Source: Chromatiaceae bacterium (GTDB lineage: Bacteria; Pseudomonadota; Gammaproteobacteria; Chromatiales; Chromatiaceae). Taken from it: 16,224 bases of DNA. Where the stretch lies: positions 1 to 16,224 of the forward strand of contig JAFGTZ010000193.1 of the NCBI GenBank assembly GCA_016938795.1, in the 5' to 3' direction. Made by a program: the position numbers and the translations under genes. The notes beneath the pieces are model-generated. The model worked only from the letters and a program-made list of their open reading frames with translations. It ran no database searches and was not told the DNA's origin. Below, piece after piece: positions 6,185 through 13,961 of the stretch. How positions within the stretch are numbered: the stretch's first letter is position 1; each line of letters begins with the position of its first letter.

Positions 6185-7618
6185 TCAGCCCTGCAACTTG
6201 CGCTTGAGCAGCTCGTTGACCTGGGCCGGGTTGGCCTTGCCGGCGCTGGCCTTCATGACCTGACCAACGAAGAAGCCGAACACCTTGTCCTTGCCGGCGC
6301 GGTACTGTTCCACCTGGGCGGGGTTGGCGGCGATGATGGCGTCGATCATGGTCTCGATGGCGCCCGTGTCGGTGATCTGCTTGAGGCCGCGCGCCTTGAT
6401 GATGGCATCCACCTCGCCCTCGCCCTGGAACATCGCCTCGAACACCTGCTTGGCGAGCTTGCCCGAGAGGGTCTTGTCCTGAATGCGCTCAAGCAACCCG
6501 GCGAGCTGTGCGGCGGACACCGGGCTGTCGCTGATGTCGCGTTCGCTCTTGTTGAGCGCGGCCATGAGTTCGCCGCTCACCCAGTTGGCCGCGAGCTTGG
6601 GCTCGCCGCAGATGCGCGCGACGGCCTCGAAATAATCCGCCAGCTCGCGGCTTGCGGTCAGCAGGTTGGCGTCGTAGTCGGAGAGTCCGTAGTCGGCGCG
6701 AAAGCGCGCGCGCTTGGCATCGGGCAGCTCGGGCAGATCGGCGGTGGCCGCCTCGATGAAGGCGGCGTCGATCTCCAGCGGCAGCAGGTCGGGATCGGGG
6801 AAGTAACGGTAGTCGTTGGCCTCTTCCTTGGTGCGCATGGAGCGCGTCTCGTCCTTGGTCGGATCGTAGAGACGGGTTTCCTGCACCACCTGTCCGCCCC
6901 TTTCGATCAATTCGATCTGGCGCTCGACCTCGAATTCGATGGCCTTTTCCAGGAAACGGAACGAATTGACGTTCTTGATTTCGGCGCGGGTGCCGAAGGT
7001 CTTTTGCCCGACAGGGCGCACCGAGACATTGGCGTCCATGCGGAAGGAGCCTTCCTGCATGTTGCCATCGCTGATGCCGATATAGCGCACGATTTGGTGG
7101 ATCTTTTTGGCATAGGCCACCGCCTCCTGAGGCGAGCGCAAATCAGGCTCGGAAACGATTTCGAGAAGCGGCGTGCCGGCGCGGTTGAGATCAATGCCGG
7201 TATAGCCCTGAAAATCCTCATGCAGCGACTTGCCAGCGTCCTCTTCGAGATGGGCGCGGGTGACGCCGATGGTTTTGACGCTGCCGTCCTCCAGCAGAAT
7301 CTCCACCTGACCTCGACCCACCACGGGCAGCTCGTACTGACTGATCTGATAGCCCTTCGGCAGGTCGGGATAGAAATAATTCTTGCGCGCGAACACCGAG
7401 CGCGGCGCAATCTCGGCGCCAATGGCGGCGCCAAAACGCACGGCAAGGCGCACCGCCTCTTCATTCAAGACCGGCAGCACACCCGGCAGACCAAGATCGA
7501 TGGCGCTAGCCTGCGTATTGGGCTCGGCCCCGAAGGCGGTCGAGGTGGCGGAAAAGATCTTCGAGCGGGTCGCGAGCTGGGTGTGAATCTCGAGACCGAT
7601 GACGGTTTCCCATTGCAT
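6185..7618 (-). CDS. gatB: Asp-tRNA(Asn)/Glu-tRNA(Gln) amidotransferase subunit B
   Basis: Subunit of the GatCAB transamidosome that binds the mischarged tRNA and activates Glu or Asp by phosphorylation before amidation. The 477 residues begin MQWETVIGLEIHTQL, the expected N-terminus. Conserved family stretches include FARKNYFYPDLPKGYQISQY (76-95), GIDLNRAGTPLLEIVSEPD (141-159), QEGSFRMDANVSVRP (188-202) and KNVNSFRFLEKAIEFE (215-230). The C-terminal part is the GatB/YqeY helical domain, ending NELLKRKLQG. An in-frame TTG at 7648 would add ten residues (MAPIDPTGPT). I prefer the ATG at 7618 for family length and an AGG about 8 bases upstream. It lies 36 bases downstream of gatA in the same operon. 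Confidence 0.98.
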   Translation of the reverse strand: MQWETVIGLEIHTQLATRSKIFSATSTAFGAEPNTQASAIDLGLPGVLPVLNEEAVRLAVRFGAAIGAEIAPRSVFARKNYFYPDLPKGYQISQYELPVVGRGQVEILLEDGSVKTIGVTRAHLEEDAGKSLHEDFQGYTGIDLNRAGTPLLEIVSEPDLRSPQEAVAYAKKIHQIVRYIGISDGNMQEGSFRMDANVSVRPVGQKTFGTRAEIKNVNSFRFLEKAIEFEVERQIELIERGGQVVQETRLYDPTKDETRSMRTKEEANDYRYFPDPDLLPLEIDAAFIEAATADLPELPDAKRARFRADYGLSDYDANLLTASRELADYFEAVARICGEPKLAANWVSGELMAALNKSERDISDSPVSAAQLAGLLERIQDKTLSGKLAKQVFEAMFQGEGEVDAIIKARGLKQITDTGAIETMIDAIIAANPAQVEQYRAGKDKVFGFFVGQVMKASAGKANPAQVNELLKRKLQG

Positions 7619-7654
7619 GGTTGGACCTGTTGGATCAATCGGCGCCAAGCGCCT

Positions 7655-9109
7655 TCACTCAAACCCCGCCGGCGCGGCCTGATGCCAGTGTGTCGCGTGC
7701 TGGAAGCGGTGCGCGACATTAAGCAGGCGGGCCTCCTGGAAATAGTTGCCGATGAGCTGCAAGCCCACGGGCAGGCCAGCGACCGGTTCGATGGGAATGG
7801 ACATACCGGGCAGCCCCGCGAGATTGGTGGCGATGGTGTAGATGTCGTTGAGATACATGGCCACCGGATCGTCGAGCTTGGCGCCGAGCGCGAAGGCCGT
7901 GGTGGGGCTGGTTGGCCCGAGAATGACATCGACCTCCTCGAAGGCGCGGCGGAAATCCTGGGCGATGAGCTGGCGGATCTTCTGCGCCTTGAGATAGTAG
8001 GCGTCATAGTAGCCCGCCGAGAGCACATAGGTGCCGATCATGATGCGCCGGCGCACCTCGGCGCCAAAGCCCTCGGCGCGGCTGCGGGTATAGAGGTCTT
8101 CGAGCGAGGCGGGATGTTCGCAGCGATGCCCGTAGCGTACCCCATCGAAACGGGCGAGGTTCGAGGAGCACTCAGCGGGCGCGACCACGTAATAGACCGG
8201 CACCGAGAGCGGACTGTTTGGCAGGCTGATGTCCTTGATGGTGGCGCCGAGCTGTTCGTATTCACGGATGGCCGCCTCGACCGAGCGGGCTACGCCGGGA
8301 TCGAGCCCCTCGCCGAAGTATTCCTTCGGCAGACCGATGCGCAGTCCGTGCAGATCGTCGTCGAGCGAGTCCACATAGTCCGGCACGGGCACTTCGGCGC
8401 TGGTGGAGTCACGCCGGTCGAAACCGGCCATCTCATCGAGCAGACAGGCCGCATCGGCCGCCGAGCGCGCCATGACCCCGGCCTGATCGAGCGAGGAGGC
8501 AAAGGCGATCATGCCCCAGCGCGAGCAGCGCCCGTAGGTGGGCTTGATGCCGGTGATGCCGCAGAAGGCCGCCGGCTGGCGAATGGAGCCGCCGGTGTCG
8601 GTGCCGGTGGCGGCGGCACAGAGCCGCGCGGCCACCGCCGCCGCCGAGCCGCCCGAGGAGCCGCCCGGCACCCGCGCTGCATCCCAGGGATTGCGGACCG
8701 GGCCGAAATGGCTGGTCTCGTTGCTGGAGCCCATGGCGAACTCGTCCATGTTGGTCTTGCCGAGCACCACGGCGCCGGCAGCGGCAAGGCGCTCGACCAC
8801 GGTGGCGTCATAGGGCGCGGTGAAGTTCTCCAGCATGCGCGAGGCGCAGGTGGTGCGCAGCCCGGCGGTGCAGAAGATGTCCTTGTGCGCGATGGGAATG
8901 CCTGTGAGTGGGCCGGCCGCGTCGCGGCGCAGCGCCTCATCGGCACGCTCGGCGGCGGCCAGGGCGCCCTCGGCGTCTACCGTGATGTAGCTGTTGAGCC
9001 GGGCGTCGAGCCGCTCGATGCGCTCCAGATAGTGGCGCGTGAGTTCAAGGCTCGAATAGCGACGCAGGCGCAGATCGGCGGCGAGTTCAGCGATGGATTT
9101 GTTCTGCAT
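7655..9109 (-). CDS. gatA: Asp-tRNA(Asn)/Glu-tRNA(Gln) amidotransferase subunit A
   Basis: Glutaminase subunit of GatCAB and member of the amidase-signature family. It frees ammonia from glutamine, which is channelled to GatB. The 484 residues contain the full catalytic triad: Lys76 in IPIAHKDIF, cis-Ser151 within PGGSSGGSAAA (148-158), and nucleophile Ser175 in TGTDTGGSIRQPAAF (169-183). Length matches the family. The ATG shares one base with the gatC stop (TGATG), so translation is probably coupled and gives near-equal subunit amounts. A long open frame exists on the opposite strand across gatA and gatB but is a high-GC artefact. Confidence 0.98.
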   Translation of the reverse strand: MQNKSIAELAADLRLRRYSSLELTRHYLERIERLDARLNSYITVDAEGALAAAERADEALRRDAAGPLTGIPIAHKDIFCTAGLRTTCASRMLENFTAPYDATVVERLAAAGAVVLGKTNMDEFAMGSSNETSHFGPVRNPWDAARVPGGSSGGSAAAVAARLCAAATGTDTGGSIRQPAAFCGITGIKPTYGRCSRWGMIAFASSLDQAGVMARSAADAACLLDEMAGFDRRDSTSAEVPVPDYVDSLDDDLHGLRIGLPKEYFGEGLDPGVARSVEAAIREYEQLGATIKDISLPNSPLSVPVYYVVAPAECSSNLARFDGVRYGHRCEHPASLEDLYTRSRAEGFGAEVRRRIMIGTYVLSAGYYDAYYLKAQKIRQLIAQDFRRAFEEVDVILGPTSPTTAFALGAKLDDPVAMYLNDIYTIATNLAGLPGMSIPIEPVAGLPVGLQLIGNYFQEARLLNVAHRFQHATHWHQAAPAGFE

Positions 9110-9396
9110 CAGTCGATGACCTTGGGAACCAGATAGAGGCCATTGTCGGTGAGAGGGGCAAGCGCCTGAAAGTCGGCGCGTCGGTCGCTTTCCTCGACCA
9201 CGTCGGGGCGCAGGCGCTGCGCCATCTGGAGCGGATGCGCCATGGGCTCGACGCCCGAGGTATCGACCGCGTCCATGCGCGCGACCAGATCAAGGATGTT
9301 GGACAGATCGGCGGCATAGCGCTCGCACTGCCCGGAGTCGATGGCGAGACGCGCGAGATGGGCCATCTTGGCGACGTCGGTGCAATCCAGTGACAT
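9109..9396 (-). CDS. gatC: Asp-tRNA(Asn)/Glu-tRNA(Gln) amidotransferase subunit C
   Basis: Small subunit that wraps the GatA-GatB interface and stabilises the complex. The 95 residues begin MSLDCTDVAKMAHLARLAID, with the usual N-terminal helix pair followed by ILDLVARMDAVDTSGVEPM and the C-terminal LRPDVVEESDRR...LYLVPKVID pattern of GatC. A longer reading from 9468 is open, but its extra 24 residues (for example VFHSGYWQNP) do not belong to the family, and the start at 9396 gives normal length. No strong Shine-Dalgarno is visible. First gene of gatC-gatA-gatB, divergent from mreB. Confidence 0.95.
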   Translation of the reverse strand: MSLDCTDVAKMAHLARLAIDSGQCERYAADLSNILDLVARMDAVDTSGVEPMAHPLQMAQRLRPDVVEESDRRADFQALAPLTDNGLYLVPKVID

Positions 9397-9431
9397 GGGG
9401 TTCTGCCAGTAACCTGAATGAAAGACCAGCG

Positions 9432-9461
9432 ACCATAGCATAGGGCCGCCATTTGTCTCCA
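9432..9461 (-). promoter_or_regulatory. Candidate promoter of gatCAB
   Basis: On the minus strand, TGGAGA (9461-9456, 4 of 6) and TATGGT (9437-9432, 4 of 6) are 18 bases apart. The -10 is preceded by TGC, making an extended -10. Transcription would begin near 9425, giving a leader of about 29 bases before gatC. Confidence 0.35.
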
Positions 9462-9478
9462 GTTTCAAGGACTACGGA

Positions 9479-9497
9479 CAAGGCGCACTCTGCCTTG
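9479..9497. promoter_or_regulatory. Perfect dyad CAAGGC-N7-GCCTTG, possible operator
   Basis: CAAGGC (9479-9484) and GCCTTG (9492-9497) are exact inverted repeats with a 7-base spacer. The right arm overlaps the first three bases of the mreB -35 candidate. The dyad lies just upstream of the gatC -35. The position suits a dimeric regulator, but a 6-bp dyad can arise by chance. Confidence 0.3.
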
Positions 9498-9523
9498 CCG
9501 ATCCCGCGCGGCATTGCTAGATT
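9495..9523 (+). promoter_or_regulatory. Candidate promoter of the mreBCD-mrdA-rodA operon
   Basis: TTGCCG (9495-9500, 4 of 6) and TAGATT (9518-9523, 4 of 6) are separated by 17 bases. Transcription would start near 9530, giving a leader of about 95 bases that includes a hairpin CAAGAT (9565-9570) / ATCTTG (9579-9584) with an 8-base loop. A weak AAGG (9610-9613) lies 11 bases before the mreB ATG. Confidence 0.4.
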
Positions 9524-9624
9524 AGCTGATCTATTTTTCATCGACCCCTTCAACGGACTCCGGCCAAGATCGCCGCGCATCTTGCCCAGGCGCTTCGAGC
9601 CGACTTCCCAAGGTACAGAATCCG

Positions 9625-10674
9625 ATGCTGTTTAGACGCATTCGCGGGATGTTCTCCAACGATCTCTCGATCGACTTGGGGACAGCCAATACGCTCATCT
9701 ACGCCCGCGGACGGGGCATCGTTCTCAATGAACCATCGGTGGTGGCCGTGCGTCACGAACGCAGCGGCGGCGGCAAGTCGATCGCGGCGGTGGGCGAGGA
9801 GGCCAAGCTGATGCTCGGGCGCACGCCGCAGAGCATCACGGCCATCCGCCCGATGAAGGACGGCGTCATCGCTGACTTCACGGTGACCGAGAAGATGCTG
9901 CAATACTTCATCCACAAGGTGCACGAGTCGCGCCTCATCAGCCCGAGCCCGCGCGTGCTCATCTGCGTGCCCTGCGGCTCGACCCAGGTCGAGCGGCGTG
10001 CCATCAAGGAATCGGCCGCCGGTGCAGGCGCGCGCGAGGTCTATCTGATCGAGGAGCCCATGGCCGCCGCCATCGGCGCGGGATTGCCGGTGCACGAGCC
10101 GCGCGGCTGCATGGTCATCGACATCGGCGGCGGCACCTCGGAGGTTGCGGTGGTCTCGCTCAACGGCATCGTCTATTCGGCCTCGGTGCGCATCGGCGGC
10201 GACACCTTCGATGACGCCATCATTAACTACGTGCGCCGCAACTACGGCACCCTCATTGGCGAGGCCACTGCCGAGCGCATCAAGCACAGCATCGGCTCGG
10301 CCTTTCCGGGCAACACGGTGCTGGAGATTGAGGTCAAGGGACGCAATCTCGCCGAGGGTGTACCGCGCAGCTTTACCCTCAACAGCAATGAAATTCTTGA
10401 GGCACTGCAGGAGCCGCTCTCGGGAATCGCCGGCGCCGTCAAGATGGCGCTTGAGCAGACGCCGCCCGAGCTGGGTGCGGATGTGGCCGAGCGCGGTATC
10501 GTGCTCACCGGCGGCGGTTCGCTGTTGCGCGATTTCGATCGCCTCATCGAGGAGGAAACCGGGCTGCCCGTGGTCATGGCGGATGACCCGCTCACCTGTG
10601 TCGCGCGTGGCGGAGGCAAGGCCCTGGAGATGATTGATGAGCGCGCCATGAGCGGCCTTTTCTCAACTGAATAG
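9625..10674 (+). CDS. mreB: Rod-shape determining protein MreB (bacterial actin)
   Basis: ATP-dependent actin-like protein that forms short membrane-bound filaments directing side-wall peptidoglycan synthesis. The 349 residues begin MLFRRIRGMFSNDLSIDLGT. Actin-fold motifs are DLGTANTLIY (17-26, phosphate 1), the CVPCGST segment (114-120), IEEPMAAAIGAGLPV (142-156), DIGGGTSEVAV (166-176, phosphate 2), RIGGDTFDDAI (189-199) and the adenosine-loop VLTGGGSLL near residue 293. The length equals the E. coli protein within two residues. It heads a plus-strand operon, with mreC 41 bases downstream, and is divergent from gatCAB, a pairing also seen in Pseudomonas. Confidence 0.99.
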   Translation: MLFRRIRGMFSNDLSIDLGTANTLIYARGRGIVLNEPSVVAVRHERSGGGKSIAAVGEEAKLMLGRTPQSITAIRPMKDGVIADFTVTEKMLQYFIHKVHESRLISPSPRVLICVPCGSTQVERRAIKESAAGAGAREVYLIEEPMAAAIGAGLPVHEPRGCMVIDIGGGTSEVAVVSLNGIVYSASVRIGGDTFDDAIINYVRRNYGTLIGEATAERIKHSIGSAFPGNTVLEIEVKGRNLAEGVPRSFTLNSNEILEALQEPLSGIAGAVKMALEQTPPELGADVAERGIVLTGGGSLLRDFDRLIEEETGLPVVMADDPLTCVARGGGKALEMIDERAMSGLFSTE

Positions 10675-10715
10675 CCAGGCGAGACGCGTAGCAACCGATT
10701 CACGAGGACGCCGCT

Positions 10716-11600
10716 ATGAAGCCATTATTTGTCCGCGGCCCCTCTCCATTGCTGCGCATGATTCTGGCGCTGGTGCTGTCGCTCGCCCTTATCGTCACCG
10801 ATCACCATTTCAATCATCTCGGCACGCTGCGCTCGGCCCTCCTGGTGCTGGTCTACCCTCTGCATGTTCTCGCCAATCTGCCGGCCCGGCTGGCGCGTCA
10901 GGCCGAGAACCAGCTGGCTAGCGAGGAGCAACTGCGCCAACTCAACAGCGCACTGCATCGCGAAAACCTGACGCTCAAGGCGCGCTTGCAGCAGTTCGAG
11001 GCGCTGGAGGCCGAGAACATGCGCCTGCGCGATCTGTTGGGATCATCGTTCAACGTTGGGGATCGGGTACTGATCGCCGAGATTCTCGCGCTCGATCTCG
11101 CACCCTATCGGCAGCAGGTCATGATTAACAAAGGGGCGCGTTCGGGGGTCTTTGTCGGCCAGCCGGTGCTCGATGCCCGCGCGGTCATGGGGCAGGTAAT
11201 CCAGACCCATGCGTTCGCGGCCACGGTGCTGCTCATCACTGATTCGGAGCACTCGCTGCCGGTGGAGATTAACCGTAACGGGTTGCGTACGATTGCTGCG
11301 GGCACGGGCTTGAGTCAGGAATTGCAGTTGCTCTACATCCCTAAAAATGCCGATGTCAAGGTGGGCGATCTGGTGGTCACCTCGGGACTTGGCGAGCGCT
11401 TCCCTCCAGGCTATCCGGTCGCGCGCATCAAGACGGTGCGCCACGATCCAGACAACCCCTTTATCACGGTGCTTGCCGAGCCGACCGCACGGCTTGATCG
11501 CAGTCGCGAGGTGCTGCTGGTGTGGACACTCGGCCAGCACACGCCCGAGCCGCCCAAGGCAAGCGGTCTTGCCGATCCCATGGCGGCGACGCAACCATGA
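10716..11600 (+). CDS. mreC: Rod-shape determining protein MreC
   Basis: Bitopic inner-membrane scaffold that links MreB inside to PBP2/RodA outside and switches PBP2 on. The 294 residues have a short cytoplasmic start, a membrane helix (about 14-29) and a coiled coil (about 62-108, for example AENQLASEEQLRQL). A periplasmic double beta-barrel domain (about 113-270) follows, with MINKGARSGVFVGQPV (136-151) and KVGDLVVTSGLGERFPPGYPV (about 215-235). The tail is Pro-rich. CGAGGA at 10703-10708 is a good ribosome-binding site 7 bases before the ATG. Its stop overlaps the mreD start (ATGA). Confidence 0.98.
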   Translation: MKPLFVRGPSPLLRMILALVLSLALIVTDHHFNHLGTLRSALLVLVYPLHVLANLPARLARQAENQLASEEQLRQLNSALHRENLTLKARLQQFEALEAENMRLRDLLGSSFNVGDRVLIAEILALDLAPYRQQVMINKGARSGVFVGQPVLDARAVMGQVIQTHAFAATVLLITDSEHSLPVEINRNGLRTIAAGTGLSQELQLLYIPKNADVKVGDLVVTSGLGERFPPGYPVARIKTVRHDPDNPFITVLAEPTARLDRSREVLLVWTLGQHTPEPPKASGLADPMAATQP

Positions 11601-12085
11601 ACGCACAAAGGCGGCGCGGCGGCTGGCTTATTTCGCTCAGTCTGTTCATTGCCTTTCTGCTCACGATTCTGCCCATGCCGCCACAGTTCGACGCCTGGCG
11701 TCCGCAATGGGTCGCGCTGGTTATCATCTATTGGTGCCTCATGAGCCCCGAACGGCTGGGGGTCTTCTCGGCCTTTGTGATCGGGCTGGCGCTCGATGTG
11801 GTCTCAGGTACACTGCTCGGACAGCACTCGCTCACGCTCTCGCTGCTGGCCTATCTGGTCATCGAGCTACATCCACGCATCCGGGTCTTTCCGCTCTGGC
11901 AGCAAACGCTCTTTGTCTGGGTGCTGCTGCTCGCCGATCGTTTGCTCACGCTCTGGGTGTTAGGCGCTACTGGTCAGCCCATGCCCTCGCTGACCTACTG
12001 GAGCCCGACCTTTCTCGGCTTCCTGCTGTGGCCCTGGCTCAGTGTGCTGTTAAACGATCTGGGACGTCGCGCGGGGGTGCTCTAG
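11597..12085 (+). CDS. mreD: Rod-shape determining protein MreD
   Basis: Polytopic inner-membrane protein of the elongation complex, 162 residues, the same length as E. coli MreD. Hydrophobic stretches lie near 10-28, 37-50, 56-72, 79-95, 104-122 and 136-153. The family motif GLALDVVSGTLLGQHSLT is at 63-80. The start MNAQRRRGGW was chosen because its ATG overlaps the mreC stop as ATGA and a basic N-terminus precedes the first helix. A frame open from 11522 would add 25 residues inside mreC and is rejected. Confidence 0.96.
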   Translation: MNAQRRRGGWLISLSLFIAFLLTILPMPPQFDAWRPQWVALVIIYWCLMSPERLGVFSAFVIGLALDVVSGTLLGQHSLTLSLLAYLVIELHPRIRVFPLWQQTLFVWVLLLADRLLTLWVLGATGQPMPSLTYWSPTFLGFLLWPWLSVLLNDLGRRAGVL

Positions 12086-12089
12086 GCGC

Positions 12090-13961
12090 ATGCTTGAACC
12101 CAGCTTTCAGGAACGCAAACGCGAGCAACGGCTGATCCGCTCGCGTGCGAGCATCGCTGCCGCCCTGGTCATCCTGGCCCTAGGACTGCTGATCTGGCGC
12201 CTGCTGCATCTACAACTCGACCAGCACGAGCATTTCTCGGTACTCTCGAAAGATAACCGCGTCAAGGTGCAGCCCATCGCACCGACCCGCGGACTCATTT
12301 ACGATGCCCGGGGCGTTCTGTTGGCCGAGAATCACCCCTCCTTTGCGCTCGATATCACGCTGGAGAAGGTCGAGGATCTGGAACACACCATCGAGGCGCT
12401 TGGGCATCTTGTCCCCATTGATGAGAAGGATCGCGCCCGTTTCGAGCGGCTTAAACGTCAGCGGATGCGCTTTCAGGGCGTGCCCATCCGGCTGAATCTG
12501 ACCCCCGAGGAGGTGGCGCGCATCGCGGTGAATGGTCATCGCTTCCCGGGGGTTGATGTGCGCGCGGAGCTGGTGCGCGCCTATCCGCTGGGCATCGCCA
12601 CGGCCCATGTGCTGGGGTATGTGGGCCGCATCAACGAGCGTGAGCTCAAGTCGATCGACAGCCGCAACTATGCCGGAACCCACTTCATCGGCAAGGGCGG
12701 AGTCGAAAAGGCCCACGAGGATCTGCTCCACGGACAGGTGGGCCATCAGCAGGTTGAGGTCAACGCGCGCGGGCGGGTCTTGCGCACCCTCTCCAGCACA
12801 CCGCCTCGGCCAGGCCGGGATTTACTGCTCTATCTAGATATCGGATTGCAACAGGCCGCCATGGCCGCCCTTGGTGATCGGCGTGGCTCGGTGGTGGCCA
12901 TCGATCCGCGCACCGGCGGTGTTCTGGCCCTGGTCAGTACGCCGAGCTTCGATCCCAATCTCTTCGTCGAGGGCATCAGCCAGCGCGACTATCAGGCGCT
13001 TCTGCATTCAGCCGATAAACCGCTCTTCAACCGCGCGGTACGCGGCCAATATCCGCCCGGCTCCACGGTCAAGCCATTCATCGGGCTTGGCGGTCTGCGC
13101 TATGGACTCATCAGCGAGCAGAGCACCACCTATTGCCCCGGTTACTTCACCTTGCCGGGCAATACGCATCGCTATCGCTGCTGGCGCCGGGGCGGGCACG
13201 GCAGCCTCAACCTCAAGGGCGCGATCGAGCAGTCGTGCGATGTCTATTTCTATGATCTCGCCAACAAACTCGGGATCGACCGCCTGCATGCCTCGCTCGC
13301 CGACTTCGGCTTTGGCGCCCCGACCGGAATCGACCTCTCGGGCGAACTTGGCGGATTGCTGCCCTCGCGCGAGTGGAAGGAACGCGTGCGCAATCAGCCC
13401 TGGTTCCCCGGCGAGACCCTGATCGTCGGCATTGGTCAGGGTACCTTTCTCGCCACGCCCCTGCAGCTGGCCGTGGCCACGGCAACCCTGGCCAATCGCG
13501 GTCTCTTCATCGAGCCGCGTGTGGCGCGCGCCAGCCTGCTGCCTGGCGAGGCTCAGGCACAGGCGTTTCCGCTGCTCAGTCGTCGCATCGAACTGGATGA
13601 TCCGCGCTACTGGGATCACGCCATCGACGGGATGCTGGCGGCGGTTGAGACCAAGCGCGGTACGGCACGGCGTATCGTCTCACCGGATTACCGCATTGCC
13701 GGCAAGACCGGTACCTCGCAGGTGTTCAGTATTGGGCAGAGCGAAACCTATGACGCCGAGTCCGTGCCCGAACACCTCAAGGACCATGCGCTCTTTGTGG
13801 GGTTTGCGCCAGCCGAGGATCCCCGCATCGCGGTTGCGGTCCTGGTCGAGAACGGCGGGGGAGGGGGGGCGACAGCGGCACCGGTGGCGCGCCAGGTGAT
13901 CGACGCCTATCTCGGCGGCACACCGCTTGTCATGGAGTCCGAGGTGAACGGTGGTCACTAG
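12090..13961 (+). CDS. mrdA: Peptidoglycan DD-transpeptidase PBP2
   Basis: Class B penicillin-binding protein that crosslinks new side-wall peptidoglycan together with RodA. The 623 residues have a membrane anchor (about 20-42), a pedestal domain starting at APTRGLIYDARG (64-75) and the transpeptidase domain. Catalytic motifs are SxxK at Ser325-Thr-Val-Lys328 (PPGSTVKPF), SxD at Ser382-Cys-Asp384 (QSCDVYFYD) and KTG at Lys539-Thr-Gly541 (AGKTGTSQV). The Cys motifs YCPGYF and YRCW are typical of PBP2. It starts 4 bases after mreD. Bases 13857-13869 form a broken G tract coding a Gly run that is normal for this loop. The last 11 bases overlap rodA. Confidence 0.98.
   Translation: MLEPSFQERKREQRLIRSRASIAAALVILALGLLIWRLLHLQLDQHEHFSVLSKDNRVKVQPIAPTRGLIYDARGVLLAENHPSFALDITLEKVEDLEHTIEALGHLVPIDEKDRARFERLKRQRMRFQGVPIRLNLTPEEVARIAVNGHRFPGVDVRAELVRAYPLGIATAHVLGYVGRINERELKSIDSRNYAGTHFIGKGGVEKAHEDLLHGQVGHQQVEVNARGRVLRTLSSTPPRPGRDLLLYLDIGLQQAAMAALGDRRGSVVAIDPRTGGVLALVSTPSFDPNLFVEGISQRDYQALLHSADKPLFNRAVRGQYPPGSTVKPFIGLGGLRYGLISEQSTTYCPGYFTLPGNTHRYRCWRRGGHGSLNLKGAIEQSCDVYFYDLANKLGIDRLHASLADFGFGAPTGIDLSGELGGLLPSREWKERVRNQPWFPGETLIVGIGQGTFLATPLQLAVATATLANRGLFIEPRVARASLLPGEAQAQAFPLLSRRIELDDPRYWDHAIDGMLAAVETKRGTARRIVSPDYRIAGKTGTSQVFSIGQSETYDAESVPEHLKDHALFVGFAPAEDPRIAVAVLVENGGGGGATAAPVARQVIDAYLGGTPLVMESEVNGGH
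13941..13946 (+). promoter_or_regulatory. Ribosome-binding site for the GTG start of rodA
   Basis: GAGGTG, inside the end of mrdA, lies 4 bases before GTG at 13951. It supports translation from GTG and re-use of terminating ribosomes from mrdA. Confidence 0.55.

Noticed and set aside
7004..9136. A 710-codon open frame on the plus strand, opposite gatA and gatB
   Set aside because: It mirrors the codon phase of two certain genes in GC-rich DNA, where the antisense frame seldom meets stops. Its translation is low-complexity Gly/Ala/Arg/His with no recognisable domain, and it spans an intergenic junction.
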